Shown piece after piece: positions 10,441-17,937 of a stretch of 64,000 nucleotides of DNA. The notes below the pieces were generated by a model. The model worked only from the letters and a program-made list of their open reading frames with translations, did no database searches and was not told where the DNA came from. The stretch spans positions 1 to 64,000 of the forward strand of contig NZ_SNUB01000013.1 in NCBI RefSeq assembly GCF_004378355.1. The letters run 5' to 3'. Both the position numbers and the translations under genes were made by a program. Every line of letters begins with the position of its first letter. The first letter of the stretch is position 1. The stretch comes from Psychromonas algicola. Its GTDB lineage: Bacteria > Pseudomonadota > Gammaproteobacteria > Enterobacterales > Psychromonadaceae.

Positions 10441-10706
10441 TTATTTATTTGATTAATAACGTAATAACGACTTTACTTAATAGGCCTTGGGGCCAAGATT
10501 TATTAGATACCGATGTTACTAAATTGTGATAAGTACTGTGACAAAATATGTTATTCTGCACAGATAATATACAAATACATACACTTAATACGTAAACACT
10601 TTTAATGCCAATTCCTTTAAGTAGCTGATTTTATATAACGTAATACATATAGAGTTAGACGAATCGATTATTTAATGGAATTAGTATCAAATTATTCAAG
10701 GAACAA

Positions 10707-11213
10707 ATGGCAATGATTAAAAGCCAAATTATTATATTACAACAGGCACAACAGTATTTAGAGTCTGTGACTGAAGAGCAGTATACGGAAGTTATTGCGC
10801 CATTTTTTATGAGCTCTGCCGGTGCCCATATGCGCCATATTCTCGATCATTATTATTCAATCATAAATGGTTTAAAAGAAGGGCTTATTGATTACGATAA
10901 ACGTAGCCGTGGTGGCACAATAGAAACAAAATTAACGGCAGCGAAAGGTGCAATCAGCGAAATTAGTGATTTCTTAAACAAGCTTTCTAATGATGATCTT
11001 CAACAAACCGTGAAATTATCAACGGAAATATCAGTTGAAGATAAAAACGTTGCTATTGTTGATACCACTGTTGCGCGAGAAATTATCTTTGCCGGTAGCC
11101 ATACCGTACATCATTTAGCAACGATTAAACACATTGCACAAATGCAGGATATTGAAGTAGATAAAGGTTTAGGTATTGCACCTGCAACCGCTACCTTCTT
11201 GCGTGCAGGTTAA
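10707..11213 (+). CDS. DinB-like four-helix protein
   Basis: 168 residues, mostly helical. Histidines that would bind a metal in the DinB/YfiT four-helix-bundle superfamily are present: HMRHILDHYY near residue 36 and SHTVHHLATIKH near residue 132. AAGGA lies just before the ATG at 10707. It is followed after 6 bases by the NRDE gene, so the two form an operon. In many gammaproteobacteria these two genes are neighbours. The biochemical function is not established; DinB-like proteins include thiol-dependent metalloenzymes. Confidence 0.7.
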   Translation: MAMIKSQIIILQQAQQYLESVTEEQYTEVIAPFFMSSAGAHMRHILDHYYSIINGLKEGLIDYDKRSRGGTIETKLTAAKGAISEISDFLNKLSNDDLQQTVKLSTEISVEDKNVAIVDTTVAREIIFAGSHTVHHLATIKHIAQMQDIEVDKGLGIAPATATFLRAG

Positions 11214-11219
11214 GTTGTT

Positions 11220-11954
11220 ATGTGCACATTAACTTACCGATTAACTGAGCAGGGTTACCAGCTTTTTTTTAATCGAGATGAGCAAAGAACACGACCACAA
11301 GCAATTCAACCCACAGTTAATACATTATTGAATGCAATTTATCCCATTGACCCTAGTGGCGGTGGTACATGGATTGCAGCCCATCAAAGTGGCGTAAGTT
11401 TAGCATTATTAAACTATTATCAAGCCCAGATTGACCCAAGCCTTAAAAGTTTCACTAGCCGCGGCATCATCATTCCTCATTTATTGGCGCATTATGAAGA
11501 TATTCACAAGCAACTAATGGGGATGGATTTAAGTGTCTTTCAAGCTTTTCAACTATGTGTTTTTGCTAGTGATTTATCCGCACAAAAAGGCAAACAAACA
11601 CAAGCTACGCAATATGTATGGGATGGTAGAAAGTTAACTTACTCAACATTAGCGGTAGAAAGTGCATTGCCTATTACGTCATCGGGTGTTGATTATCCAA
11701 CCGTATTGGCTGCACGGCAACAACAGTTCAACATCATGATTTCTGAACAATCTACAACAAGTGATTATGTTGCTTACCATAACCATCAAGGTGAATCGGG
11801 TAAATGCTCTGTGAAGATGTTTCGGGATGATGCACATACGGTGAGCTTTACGCAGATCAGTGTTGATCAAAGCAAAGCATTAGGTGAAAAAGTGAGTGTT
11901 GAGTATGTGGATCATCTTCTTGATGAAAACAATACGGCAACATTTCAACTTTAA
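11220..11954 (+). CDS. NRDE (TANGO2-like) family protein
   Basis: 244 residues. The N-terminus MCTLTYRL followed by FFNRDEQRTRP is the defining NRDE motif; Cys2 is placed as in N-terminal nucleophile hydrolases, and GGGTWIA follows at about 48-54. The family includes eukaryotic TANGO2, linked to heme or lipid handling, but the bacterial role is not settled. It starts 6 bases after the DinB-like gene. Downstream slyX is convergent with a gap of 32 bases and no obvious hairpin terminator. Confidence 0.85.
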   Translation: MCTLTYRLTEQGYQLFFNRDEQRTRPQAIQPTVNTLLNAIYPIDPSGGGTWIAAHQSGVSLALLNYYQAQIDPSLKSFTSRGIIIPHLLAHYEDIHKQLMGMDLSVFQAFQLCVFASDLSAQKGKQTQATQYVWDGRKLTYSTLAVESALPITSSGVDYPTVLAARQQQFNIMISEQSTTSDYVAYHNHQGESGKCSVKMFRDDAHTVSFTQISVDQSKALGEKVSVEYVDHLLDENNTATFQL

Positions 11955-11986
11955 ATATTACCGCCTATAAAGAAAGTGGGTTTGAC

Positions 11987-12208
11987 TTAATAATGCGGAG
12001 GACGCATCTCTTCTTTTTCAGAAGCTAATTGATTTGGTTCACTTTCTTTTAACTTAACTGCTAACAAAGCAACTTGCTCCGTTAATTGCTGTGTGCGACG
12101 TTGTTGCTCAAAAATCTCTTTATTTAACGTATCGATATTATCTTCCTGAAAGGCAACTTTCATCTCTAACTGTTCAATACGTTCTTCTAACTGTTGTTGG
12201 CTATCCAT
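11987..12208 (-). CDS. slyX: SlyX family protein
   Basis: 73 residues from the ATG at 12208; an upstream frame to 12238 runs into the preceding gene and adds an unlikely leader. A short coiled-coil protein: heptads through residues 3-50 (LEERIEQLEMKVAFQEDNID) and a C-terminus ending RPPHY, the conserved SlyX tail. Molecular function is unknown. It starts 8 bases downstream of the WD40-like lipoprotein stop, and fkpA is divergent nearby, a neighbourhood conserved around slyX/slyD/fkpA in gammaproteobacteria. Confidence 0.9.
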   Translation of the reverse strand: MDSQQQLEERIEQLEMKVAFQEDNIDTLNKEIFEQQRRTQQLTEQVALLAVKLKESEPNQLASEKEEMRPPHY

Positions 12209-12216
12209 GGTTTCTC

Positions 12217-13203
12217 TTATAAAGGCGCTAATGGCCAAATCTCTAATAATCCAGCAGAACTTTCAGTGACAATCTCTGAATCGCTCCATAATGTTGCCGA
12301 GTATACTACAGCTGTTTTAGGACGTGTTTCTTTTCTTGGGGTAACTGACCAATGTTGCACCGCTAAACCTGTTTTTGACTCCCATAGCACCACTCTTTTA
12401 GAAGCGTTACCTGTTAATAAAAATTGTCCGTCTTTAATAAAGCGCACTGAAGAAAAGATTGATTGGCGTGCTTTATAAACTAAAGAACTCATTAATTTAC
12501 CTGTTTCTAAGTCCCAAATTTGTGCCGCTTTTTGACTATCTGCTATAAAGGCAAAGCGACCACTTTTTTCTAGCCTTACCATGCTCACTCGCTCTGTAAA
12601 TTGAAAGCTTTGTACTACTTGTGCGGTTTGTGTATCCCACAAAAATGCTTGATGATCATTACCACCAGATAACACATAGCGGCCATTACTAGACATATCA
12701 AGAGAACTTACTTTAGTTGTGTGTAGTGGCGCTTCTAAGCGGCGTCCCGTTTTTAGGTTAATATGAACTAACTTACCGTTAACTTGTCCATAAACCACAT
12801 AGTCGCCATTACTTGAGACTTGAATATCAGTGATCGGAGATTCAGTCACCTTGTAAAAGCCTAATGATTTTCCTGTTTGGGTATCCCACAACACAAATTC
12901 ATGGCTACTTGCTGATAGAGCAACACTATTATTTGCAGACAAGCGCACAATAAAAACATCGTTATTTTTGTTATTGTAGTGATGCCAATTAAACAGCAAC
13001 TTATTGTTTCGATTATCCCACAGGCTGAGCCCGTGATAGATAGATGAAATAAAGGAATAATCGCCATTTTGCGAGATTTCAGAAGCGAACGCGCCATCAA
13101 TAGCATGTTCGAATTGTTGAAGAGGTTGTGGCGAACGTTCGCAGGCACTCAGTAGAAGAGCGCTTGATAGCAAAAGAAATTTGAGCGTGTTAGTTAATCG
13201 CAT
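12217..13203 (-). CDS. WD40-repeat-like lipoprotein
   Basis: 328 residues from the ATG at 13203, which gives a proper lipoprotein signal MRLTNTLKFLLLSSALLLSAC with Cys21 as the lipidated residue. The mature part contains repeated beta-propeller blades ending in W/LWD (LSLWDNRNN, FVLWDTQTG, AFLWDTQTA, AQIWDLETG, VVLWESKTG), at about 40-45 residue intervals, so a seven-bladed propeller attached to a membrane is expected. Probably a protein-interaction scaffold. Cotranscribed with slyX. Similar genes beside slyX occur in Vibrio-type genomes. Confidence 0.82.
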   Translation of the reverse strand: MRLTNTLKFLLLSSALLLSACERSPQPLQQFEHAIDGAFASEISQNGDYSFISSIYHGLSLWDNRNNKLLFNWHHYNNKNNDVFIVRLSANNSVALSASSHEFVLWDTQTGKSLGFYKVTESPITDIQVSSNGDYVVYGQVNGKLVHINLKTGRRLEAPLHTTKVSSLDMSSNGRYVLSGGNDHQAFLWDTQTAQVVQSFQFTERVSMVRLEKSGRFAFIADSQKAAQIWDLETGKLMSSLVYKARQSIFSSVRFIKDGQFLLTGNASKRVVLWESKTGLAVQHWSVTPRKETRPKTAVVYSATLWSDSEIVTESSAGLLEIWPLAPL

Positions 13204-13328
13204 AATTAAATTATCTTTGTTGATGAACAGCTTTAAGGTTAGTATAAACAAACTATTTAAGATACTCAGTTAAGTCTTTTTTGAGGCAAAAGTGAGATTA
13301 TCTATTCAATTTATTATTTGGAGTAACA

Positions 13329-14057
13329 ATGAAAAACGTTTTTAAAGTTTCTTTATTAGCAGCAACCGTTGCAATCACAGTTGGCTGTAATCAAACAGGG
13401 GCTGTTGAAGTCGATTTCGATAATGAAAACCAAAAAACAGCTTACGCAATTGGCTCTTCACTTTCTCAATACGTTGAAAACACATTAACAAAACAAGCGG
13501 AATACGGCGTAGAGTTAGATAAAGAAGTTATTTTACAAGGTTTCTCTGATGCAATTCGTGAAAAAGGCCATTTAACACAAGAAGAAGTGTTAACAACATT
13601 AAAAGCTTACGACACGAAAATGCAAGAAGTTGCACAAAAAATGCAAATTGAAAAAGCTGAAAAAGCGGCAGCAGAATCAAAAAAATACTTAGAAGATAAC
13701 GCAAAACTAGATGGCGTGACAGTCACTGATTCTGGTTTACAATATTCGGTGATCACTAAAGCGTCTGGTCCTAAACCAAAAGCAACTGATACTGTAACTG
13801 TACATTACGTGGGTACATTAACAGATGGTACTGTGTTTGATAGTTCAGTTGAACGTGGTTCTCCTGCAACTTTCCCACTAGATCGTGTTATTCCTGGTTG
13901 GACTGAAGGTGTTCAATTAATGAGTGTTGGCGAGAAGTATAAATTCGTTATCCCTTCTGATTTAGCTTACGGCGATCAAGGTGCTGGTGAGAAAATTCCA
14001 GCTGGCGCAACACTTGTATTTGAAGTTGAACTGCTAGAAATCGCAGCAGCAGAATAA
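13329..14057 (+). CDS. fkpA: FKBP-type peptidyl-prolyl isomerase, FkpA/Mip type
   Basis: 242 residues. A lipoprotein-like signal (MKNVFKVSLLAATVAITVGC, Cys20) is followed by an FKBP_N helical dimerisation region rich in Glu/Lys/Ala (about 30-125) and a C-terminal FKBP catalytic domain with VTVHYVGTLTDGTVFDSS and AYGDQGAGEKIPAGATLVFEVELL. It should fold periplasmic or outer-membrane-associated proteins by proline isomerisation. GGAG at 13320-13323 is the ribosome site. A clear terminator follows at 14074. In E. coli FkpA is soluble in the periplasm; the lipobox here suggests an anchored form. Confidence 0.93.
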   Translation: MKNVFKVSLLAATVAITVGCNQTGAVEVDFDNENQKTAYAIGSSLSQYVENTLTKQAEYGVELDKEVILQGFSDAIREKGHLTQEEVLTTLKAYDTKMQEVAQKMQIEKAEKAAAESKKYLEDNAKLDGVTVTDSGLQYSVITKASGPKPKATDTVTVHYVGTLTDGTVFDSSVERGSPATFPLDRVIPGWTEGVQLMSVGEKYKFVIPSDLAYGDQGAGEKIPAGATLVFEVELLEIAAAE

Positions 14058-14073
14058 AACTTTTATATGAGAT

Positions 14074-14100
14074 AAAAAGGTCGTCTTTACGGCCTTTTTT
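14074..14100 (+). terminator. fkpA terminator
   Basis: The stem AAAAAGGTCG (74-83 of this kilobase) pairs with CGGCCTTTTT through one G-T pair, loop TCTTTA, and ends in six T. It is 16 bases past the fkpA stop. The A-rich left side would also serve leftward transcription of the convergent phosphatase gene. Confidence 0.85.
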
Positions 14101-14107
14101 TGTGCCT

Positions 14108-14713
14108 TTATTTTTTGGTATCGCTACGTTCAATACTTTGCAACATCCAATTACCTTCGTTAAAAGATAAATGACAAACACTAGCATTGTGAATATTAAA
14201 CATACGTGGCGCATCCACTGGAATATGTAAAACTTGCTTAATTAACATCGCAATAGACAAACCATGCGTCATGACGGCCACCGCTTCTCCACTATGTGCA
14301 GCTTCAATTTCAGTTATTTTATCAAATAAACGAGTTTGCACTTCTGCAAGTGTTTCACCTTCACCAATACGATAATTTAATTCACCTGAAAATAAGCGTT
14401 TTAGCTTTAGTTTATCGTCTTCAGACAAATCTTTTCTAGGTTGACCATCTAAATGATCATAACTGATTTCACGTAAGCGAGGACAAATTTGCAAAGGTAG
14501 CTGCTTCGATTGCACAAGCGGCGTTGCTGTCACAACAGCTCGACCTAAGTCACTGCTATAAATGTGTTGTAACGGGATATCCTGAAAATAATCCACTAAA
14601 TTCAAGGCTTGTTGTTGCCCCTGTTCGGTCAAAGGACTATCGGAATGGCCTTGGAAACAATATTGTAAATTAGATAAAGTTTCACCATGGCGAATTAAAT
14701 ACAAATCAGTCAT
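14108..14713 (-). CDS. Histidine phosphatase family protein (GpmB/CobC-like)
   Basis: 201 residues from the ATG at 14713, which has AAGGA five bases upstream. The phosphohistidine motif LIRHGETLSN is at residues 7-16 (His9), the second catalytic region SDLGRAVVTATPL near 57, and the C-terminal MTHGLSIAM carries the second histidine. The branch includes adenosylcobalamin phosphatase CobC, GpmB-like enzymes and sugar phosphatases; the substrate cannot be deduced here because no cobalamin genes are nearby. Convergent with fkpA. Confidence 0.85.
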   Translation of the reverse strand: MTDLYLIRHGETLSNLQYCFQGHSDSPLTEQGQQQALNLVDYFQDIPLQHIYSSDLGRAVVTATPLVQSKQLPLQICPRLREISYDHLDGQPRKDLSEDDKLKLKRLFSGELNYRIGEGETLAEVQTRLFDKITEIEAAHSGEAVAVMTHGLSIAMLIKQVLHIPVDAPRMFNIHNASVCHLSFNEGNWMLQSIERSDTKK

Positions 14714-14806
14714 CAAAATCCTTTATTTTTAAAAACACAAATAGTGTATCCTTAGCGCTTGTTTTTGGATAGATATTTCAACAATCGCTTTCAATTAAGG
14801 TAACTC

Positions 14807-16012
14807 ATGTTTGATGTAATTATTATTGGTGCTGGTGCATCTGGTTTGATGTGCGCAATCGAAGCAGGTAAGCGCGGACGCAAAGTACTTGTGATTGAGC
14901 ATGCTAAACGTGTTGGACAAAAAATAATAATGAGCGGTGGTGGGCGTTGTAATTTCACTAACCTCTACGTCGAGCCTAGCAATTTTTTATGTAGCAACCC
15001 CCACTTTGTAAAATCAGCATTAAGTCGTTACACACAATGGGATTTTATTGCGCTGGTGGACAAACACAATATTGCTTGGCATGAACGCGATCACGGACAA
15101 CTCTTTTGCGATGACAGCGCAAAACAAATTGTCGCGATGTTATTAGACGAAGCGAAAGCCGTAAATGTCACCATCAAAACACAATGTGAAGTGCTGGATC
15201 ATCAAAAACTAGCCGATGATCATTTTGCAGTACAAACTTCACAAGGCGACTTTGAGTGTCAATCATTAGTGGTGGCAACTGGTGGGCTTTCATTACCTAA
15301 ATTAGGCGCAACGCCTTTTGCTTACCAATTAGCTGAAAAATATAACTTACCTGTGAAACCAACGCGCGCAGGTTTAGTACCGTTTACCTTACAACCGGTA
15401 TTAAAAGATAAATTGGTTGAACTCTCAGGTATTAGTTTTCCTGCAACAGCAACAAGCATTAGAAAAGATGCGAGTAAAAAAGAAACGCCAATGAGTTTTA
15501 GTGAAGCATTATTATTTACTCATCGTGGTTTAAGTGGCCCGGTTATTTTGCAGATATCTAACTATTGGCAAGCAGGCGATACCATTGTTATTGATTTATT
15601 ACCTAGCCAAGATTTACACATTTTATTAAACCAAACACAGCAAGATCGCCCTGAATTAGCACTTAAAACACTATTGTCACAACACCTTCCTAAACGAGTG
15701 GTGGAATGTTTATTAGGCTTAGCTGAAATTGAAAGCCGTCCATTAAAACAATTTAATGAGAAAGAGCTTCAACAGGTCGTTGAGTTATTTCACCAATGGC
15801 AACCACAAATTAATGGCACTGAAGGTTACAGAACAGCGGAAGTCACACTCGGTGGTGTTGATACTGACGTACTGTCATCTAAAACCATGGAATGTAAATC
15901 CGTTAAAGGGCTTTATTTTGTCGGTGAAGCGATGGATGTAACTGGTTGGCTCGGAGGGTTTAATTTTGCATGGTGTTGGAGTTGTGGCTGGGCAGCAGGA
16001 CAAGCGGTTTAG
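14807..16012 (+). CDS. BaiN/HI0933-type NAD(P)/FAD-dependent oxidoreductase
   Basis: 401 residues. The N-terminal Rossmann motif GAGASGLMCAIEAGKRG (about 8-24), followed by KIIMSGGGRCNFTN, is diagnostic of the HI0933/YhiN flavoprotein family. The C-terminal VTGWLGGFNFAWCWSCGWAAG completes the FAD site. Family members bind FAD but the physiological substrate is unknown; BaiN itself acts on bile acid intermediates in gut clostridia, which is not implied here. AAGG before the ATG. This is the last core-like gene before the accessory island. Confidence 0.88.
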   Translation: MFDVIIIGAGASGLMCAIEAGKRGRKVLVIEHAKRVGQKIIMSGGGRCNFTNLYVEPSNFLCSNPHFVKSALSRYTQWDFIALVDKHNIAWHERDHGQLFCDDSAKQIVAMLLDEAKAVNVTIKTQCEVLDHQKLADDHFAVQTSQGDFECQSLVVATGGLSLPKLGATPFAYQLAEKYNLPVKPTRAGLVPFTLQPVLKDKLVELSGISFPATATSIRKDASKKETPMSFSEALLFTHRGLSGPVILQISNYWQAGDTIVIDLLPSQDLHILLNQTQQDRPELALKTLLSQHLPKRVVECLLGLAEIESRPLKQFNEKELQQVVELFHQWQPQINGTEGYRTAEVTLGGVDTDVLSSKTMECKSVKGLYFVGEAMDVTGWLGGFNFAWCWSCGWAAGQAV

Positions 16013-16029
16013 TTTTTTGTTATTGGGTC

Positions 16030-16205
16030 GAATTAACTCGTCTGCGCTCGTCGAGTTAGTTAGGTGTTTATTTATTGTGTTTTCGCGCTGTCGGTGACTT
16101 TACTTTCTCTCAACAGCAAGACCTTTTACCCACAACATGCAAAGAGACTGTCACCGACTCGCTTTCTAAGCCAAGCGTCCTATTTGGGGTTGCTTACCTC
16201 AATGA
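16030..16205 (+). repeat. R1 repeat, copy A (partly degenerate)
   Basis: First of three same-orientation copies of a long intergenic repeat. The conserved core (16088-16167) starts CTGTCGGTGAC and ends near GTCACCGACTCGCTTTCT; in this copy the ends are inverted relative to each other (GTCGGTGAC versus GTCACCGAC), so the core can form a large hairpin. The flanks CTCGTC-x-GCGCTCGTCG on the left and GCGTCCTATTTGGGGTTGCT on the right match copy C, but the CACCAGTTCAT module seen in copies B and C is missing. No protein is credible in it. Confidence 0.8.
16034..16058 (+). terminator. Hairpin after the BaiN-like gene
   Basis: The arms TAACTCG and CGAGTTA enclose 11 bases, 22 bases after the flavoprotein stop. 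No strong T-run follows, so it is a weak terminator candidate. It also forms the left edge of the first R1 repeat copy. Confidence 0.35.
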
Positions 16206-16238
16206 GTCGGTGTTCAGCACTTCATTCTGGCTTGTTTA

Positions 16239-16805
16239 TTAAGCGTATTCACTTGGGTGCACAAATTCAACGTTTTTGTATTTCCCTAAACCTTCTATAT
16301 AGTCTTTCAGCTCTTGTGATACAAGGATAGAAGACATTTTTCCAGCAGGTCTGAACAAATGATGACCTCCCGCTTTACTTTCGTTGATCACAATATCATC
16401 AAATAATAAGGCCACTTCAGGAGATGAACCGTCATTCAATGTAGAGGCTTGCATATCAAAAACATCTAACAAACCGATAATGTTACACAATTTGTAATTC
16501 GTCCAAACTTTCCCCGACTCACCATCGATAAGATGGCATTCATAAGCATCTATATTATCTATCCCGAAATTAAGAAGATCAGCAAGGAATTCATCACTGA
16601 TTAACAGTGGGCTTTGAAAAATTTCAGGCATTACATCTTCGGGGTATCTTAAATCAACTAAGATGGGCTCTTCCACTTGATCGGTACGTAATTTCGCACC
16701 ATCAATAAAATCTCCCCAACAGAGTCCATTATCCTGCTTATTCATTGAGGCGTCACATAATTGATAGTGGCCGCCTGGCCTTTCCATTAAAAAAAAGTGG
16801 GACAT
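16239..16805 (-). CDS. Imm11/DUF1629-like protein (orphan immunity candidate)
   Basis: 188 residues. The pattern LRYPEDVMPEIF, PLLISDEFLADLLNFGIDNIDAYECHLID, then a segment ending SILVSQELKDYIEGLGKYKNVEF is the repeated layout of DUF1629 (Imm11) proteins, which are immunity proteins of polymorphic toxin systems in comparative studies. It shares RYPEDVM and domain order with the two copies at 24.1-25.4 kb but is strongly diverged from them. No toxin gene adjoins it. The gene sits alone between R1 copies A and B, which suggests movement or deletion by repeat recombination. Start ATG at 16805; ribosome site AGGAAGA just before it. Confidence 0.7.
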   Translation of the reverse strand: MSHFFLMERPGGHYQLCDASMNKQDNGLCWGDFIDGAKLRTDQVEEPILVDLRYPEDVMPEIFQSPLLISDEFLADLLNFGIDNIDAYECHLIDGESGKVWTNYKLCNIIGLLDVFDMQASTLNDGSSPEVALLFDDIVINESKAGGHHLFRPAGKMSSILVSQELKDYIEGLGKYKNVEFVHPSEYA

Positions 16806-17049
16806 TATTCTTCCTAATATTAGCTATTTCGTCATTCAGCGGGAGGCTCATTCTGCATACTATCTAATTCAACCTTCGCTTTGAATCATCAAGCAACTTG
16901 AACCGCTATTAATTTAAGCCTCAAAAAACAAAGCTATTTTCGTAAATAAAAATAATAACGAAAATAGCTTATAAATTCGAACAACATCTTTTTATCACGA
17001 CCAACGAATGAACGCCAATTTTCTGCTTATATGAGAATTAACGTCTTTA
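16806..17049. other. Gene-free stretch upstream of the Imm11-like gene
   Basis: About 240 bases without a credible reading frame. AT-rich, with runs such as AAAATAATAACGAAAAT. It probably holds the promoter of the leftward gene. Confidence 0.4.
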
Positions 17050-17325
17050 AGTTTACGTAGGTCTGGGCTCACCCTATCAGTTTGAATTTTATAGGCAGTG
17101 TTTTCGTTCTGTCGGCGACTTTACTTTCTCTGAACAGCAGATACTTTTTATTCACAACACGCAAAGAGAGTGTCACCGAATCGCTTCCTAATTCAACCAA
17201 TGGCTATACATTAAAATTCAGTTTCTTAACACACCAGTTCATATGACACGTCTGTGTGTCGGATGAACTTACAGCAAGGAGGTTATCCATTGTTTGTGAA
17301 AACTCAACGGTGAGCGTTATCGTTC
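17050..17325 (+). repeat. R1 repeat, copy B
   Basis: Core at 17109-17189 (CTGTCGGCGACTTTACTTTC to CACCGAATCGCTTCCT), then a second module at about 17225-17322 beginning TTAACACACCAGTTCAT and ending CTCAACGGTGAGCGTT. The second module aligns with 17614-17736. Copies B and C are adjacent direct repeats about 400 bases apart. Small open frames on the minus strand in this region arise from the repeat and are not considered genes. Confidence 0.85.
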
Positions 17326-17461
17326 TGTATTGAGCATTGCTTATGTTCTTATTATCGTTATTGTTGTTATTTGGGGACGTGGCTTTTAAGCCACCTTTGG
17401 TAAGCAAAATTCTTCGTTCCTAAATAGATACTTTAGTATTTACTCTTTTTGCAGAAAATAT

Positions 17462-17740
17462 AGGCTCGTCTTCGCTCGTCGTAGCGGTTTGGTATTCATT
17501 AGCTTTGGTTTCGCCCTGTCGGCGACTCAACTTTTTCTTGGTCAGAAGAAACCTTTTACCCACAACACGCAAAAAGACTGACACCGAATCGCTTTCTTGA
17601 TCCAATCAACAAATACCTTCCTTAACGCACCAGTTCATAGGTTGCGTCCATGCGCCGAATGAACTTACAGCAAACGTCCTGTTTGTTGTTGCTGGAAGTT
17701 ATTCATTGTTTGGGAAAGCTCAACGGTGAGCGTTGTTGTA
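17462..17740 (+). repeat. R1 repeat, copy C (most complete)
   Basis: Contains all modules: the left flank GCTCGTCTTCGCTCGTCG, the core at 17516-17597, and the right module at 17614-17736 with CACCAGTTCAT, AACTTACAGCAAACGTCCTG and CTCAACGGTGAGCGTTG. It is the copy against which A and B look shortened. It lies immediately upstream of the CHAT gene (198 bases to its start). Confidence 0.85.
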
Positions 17741-17937
17741 GCCGCGTTGGGTATTGGTTTGATTGTTAACTAATTGATGAGTAGAGGTAAAAGGCAAGAC
17801 CTTGCTCTCGAATTTTTACTACCGTTTCTATATAGTTAAGCAATGACCGTAAGTGTAATCTATGCTTTTGATATTATTTATTATTTCATGAGTCAGCTCA
17901 AAGTTGATTTAAATACATAACATTTTTGGGGAAATAT

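Noticed and set aside
17204-17605. Two minus-strand frames (67 and 61 codons) in the R1 repeats
   Set aside because: They lie within repeated non-coding sequence; the apparent proteins differ in frame between repeat copies.
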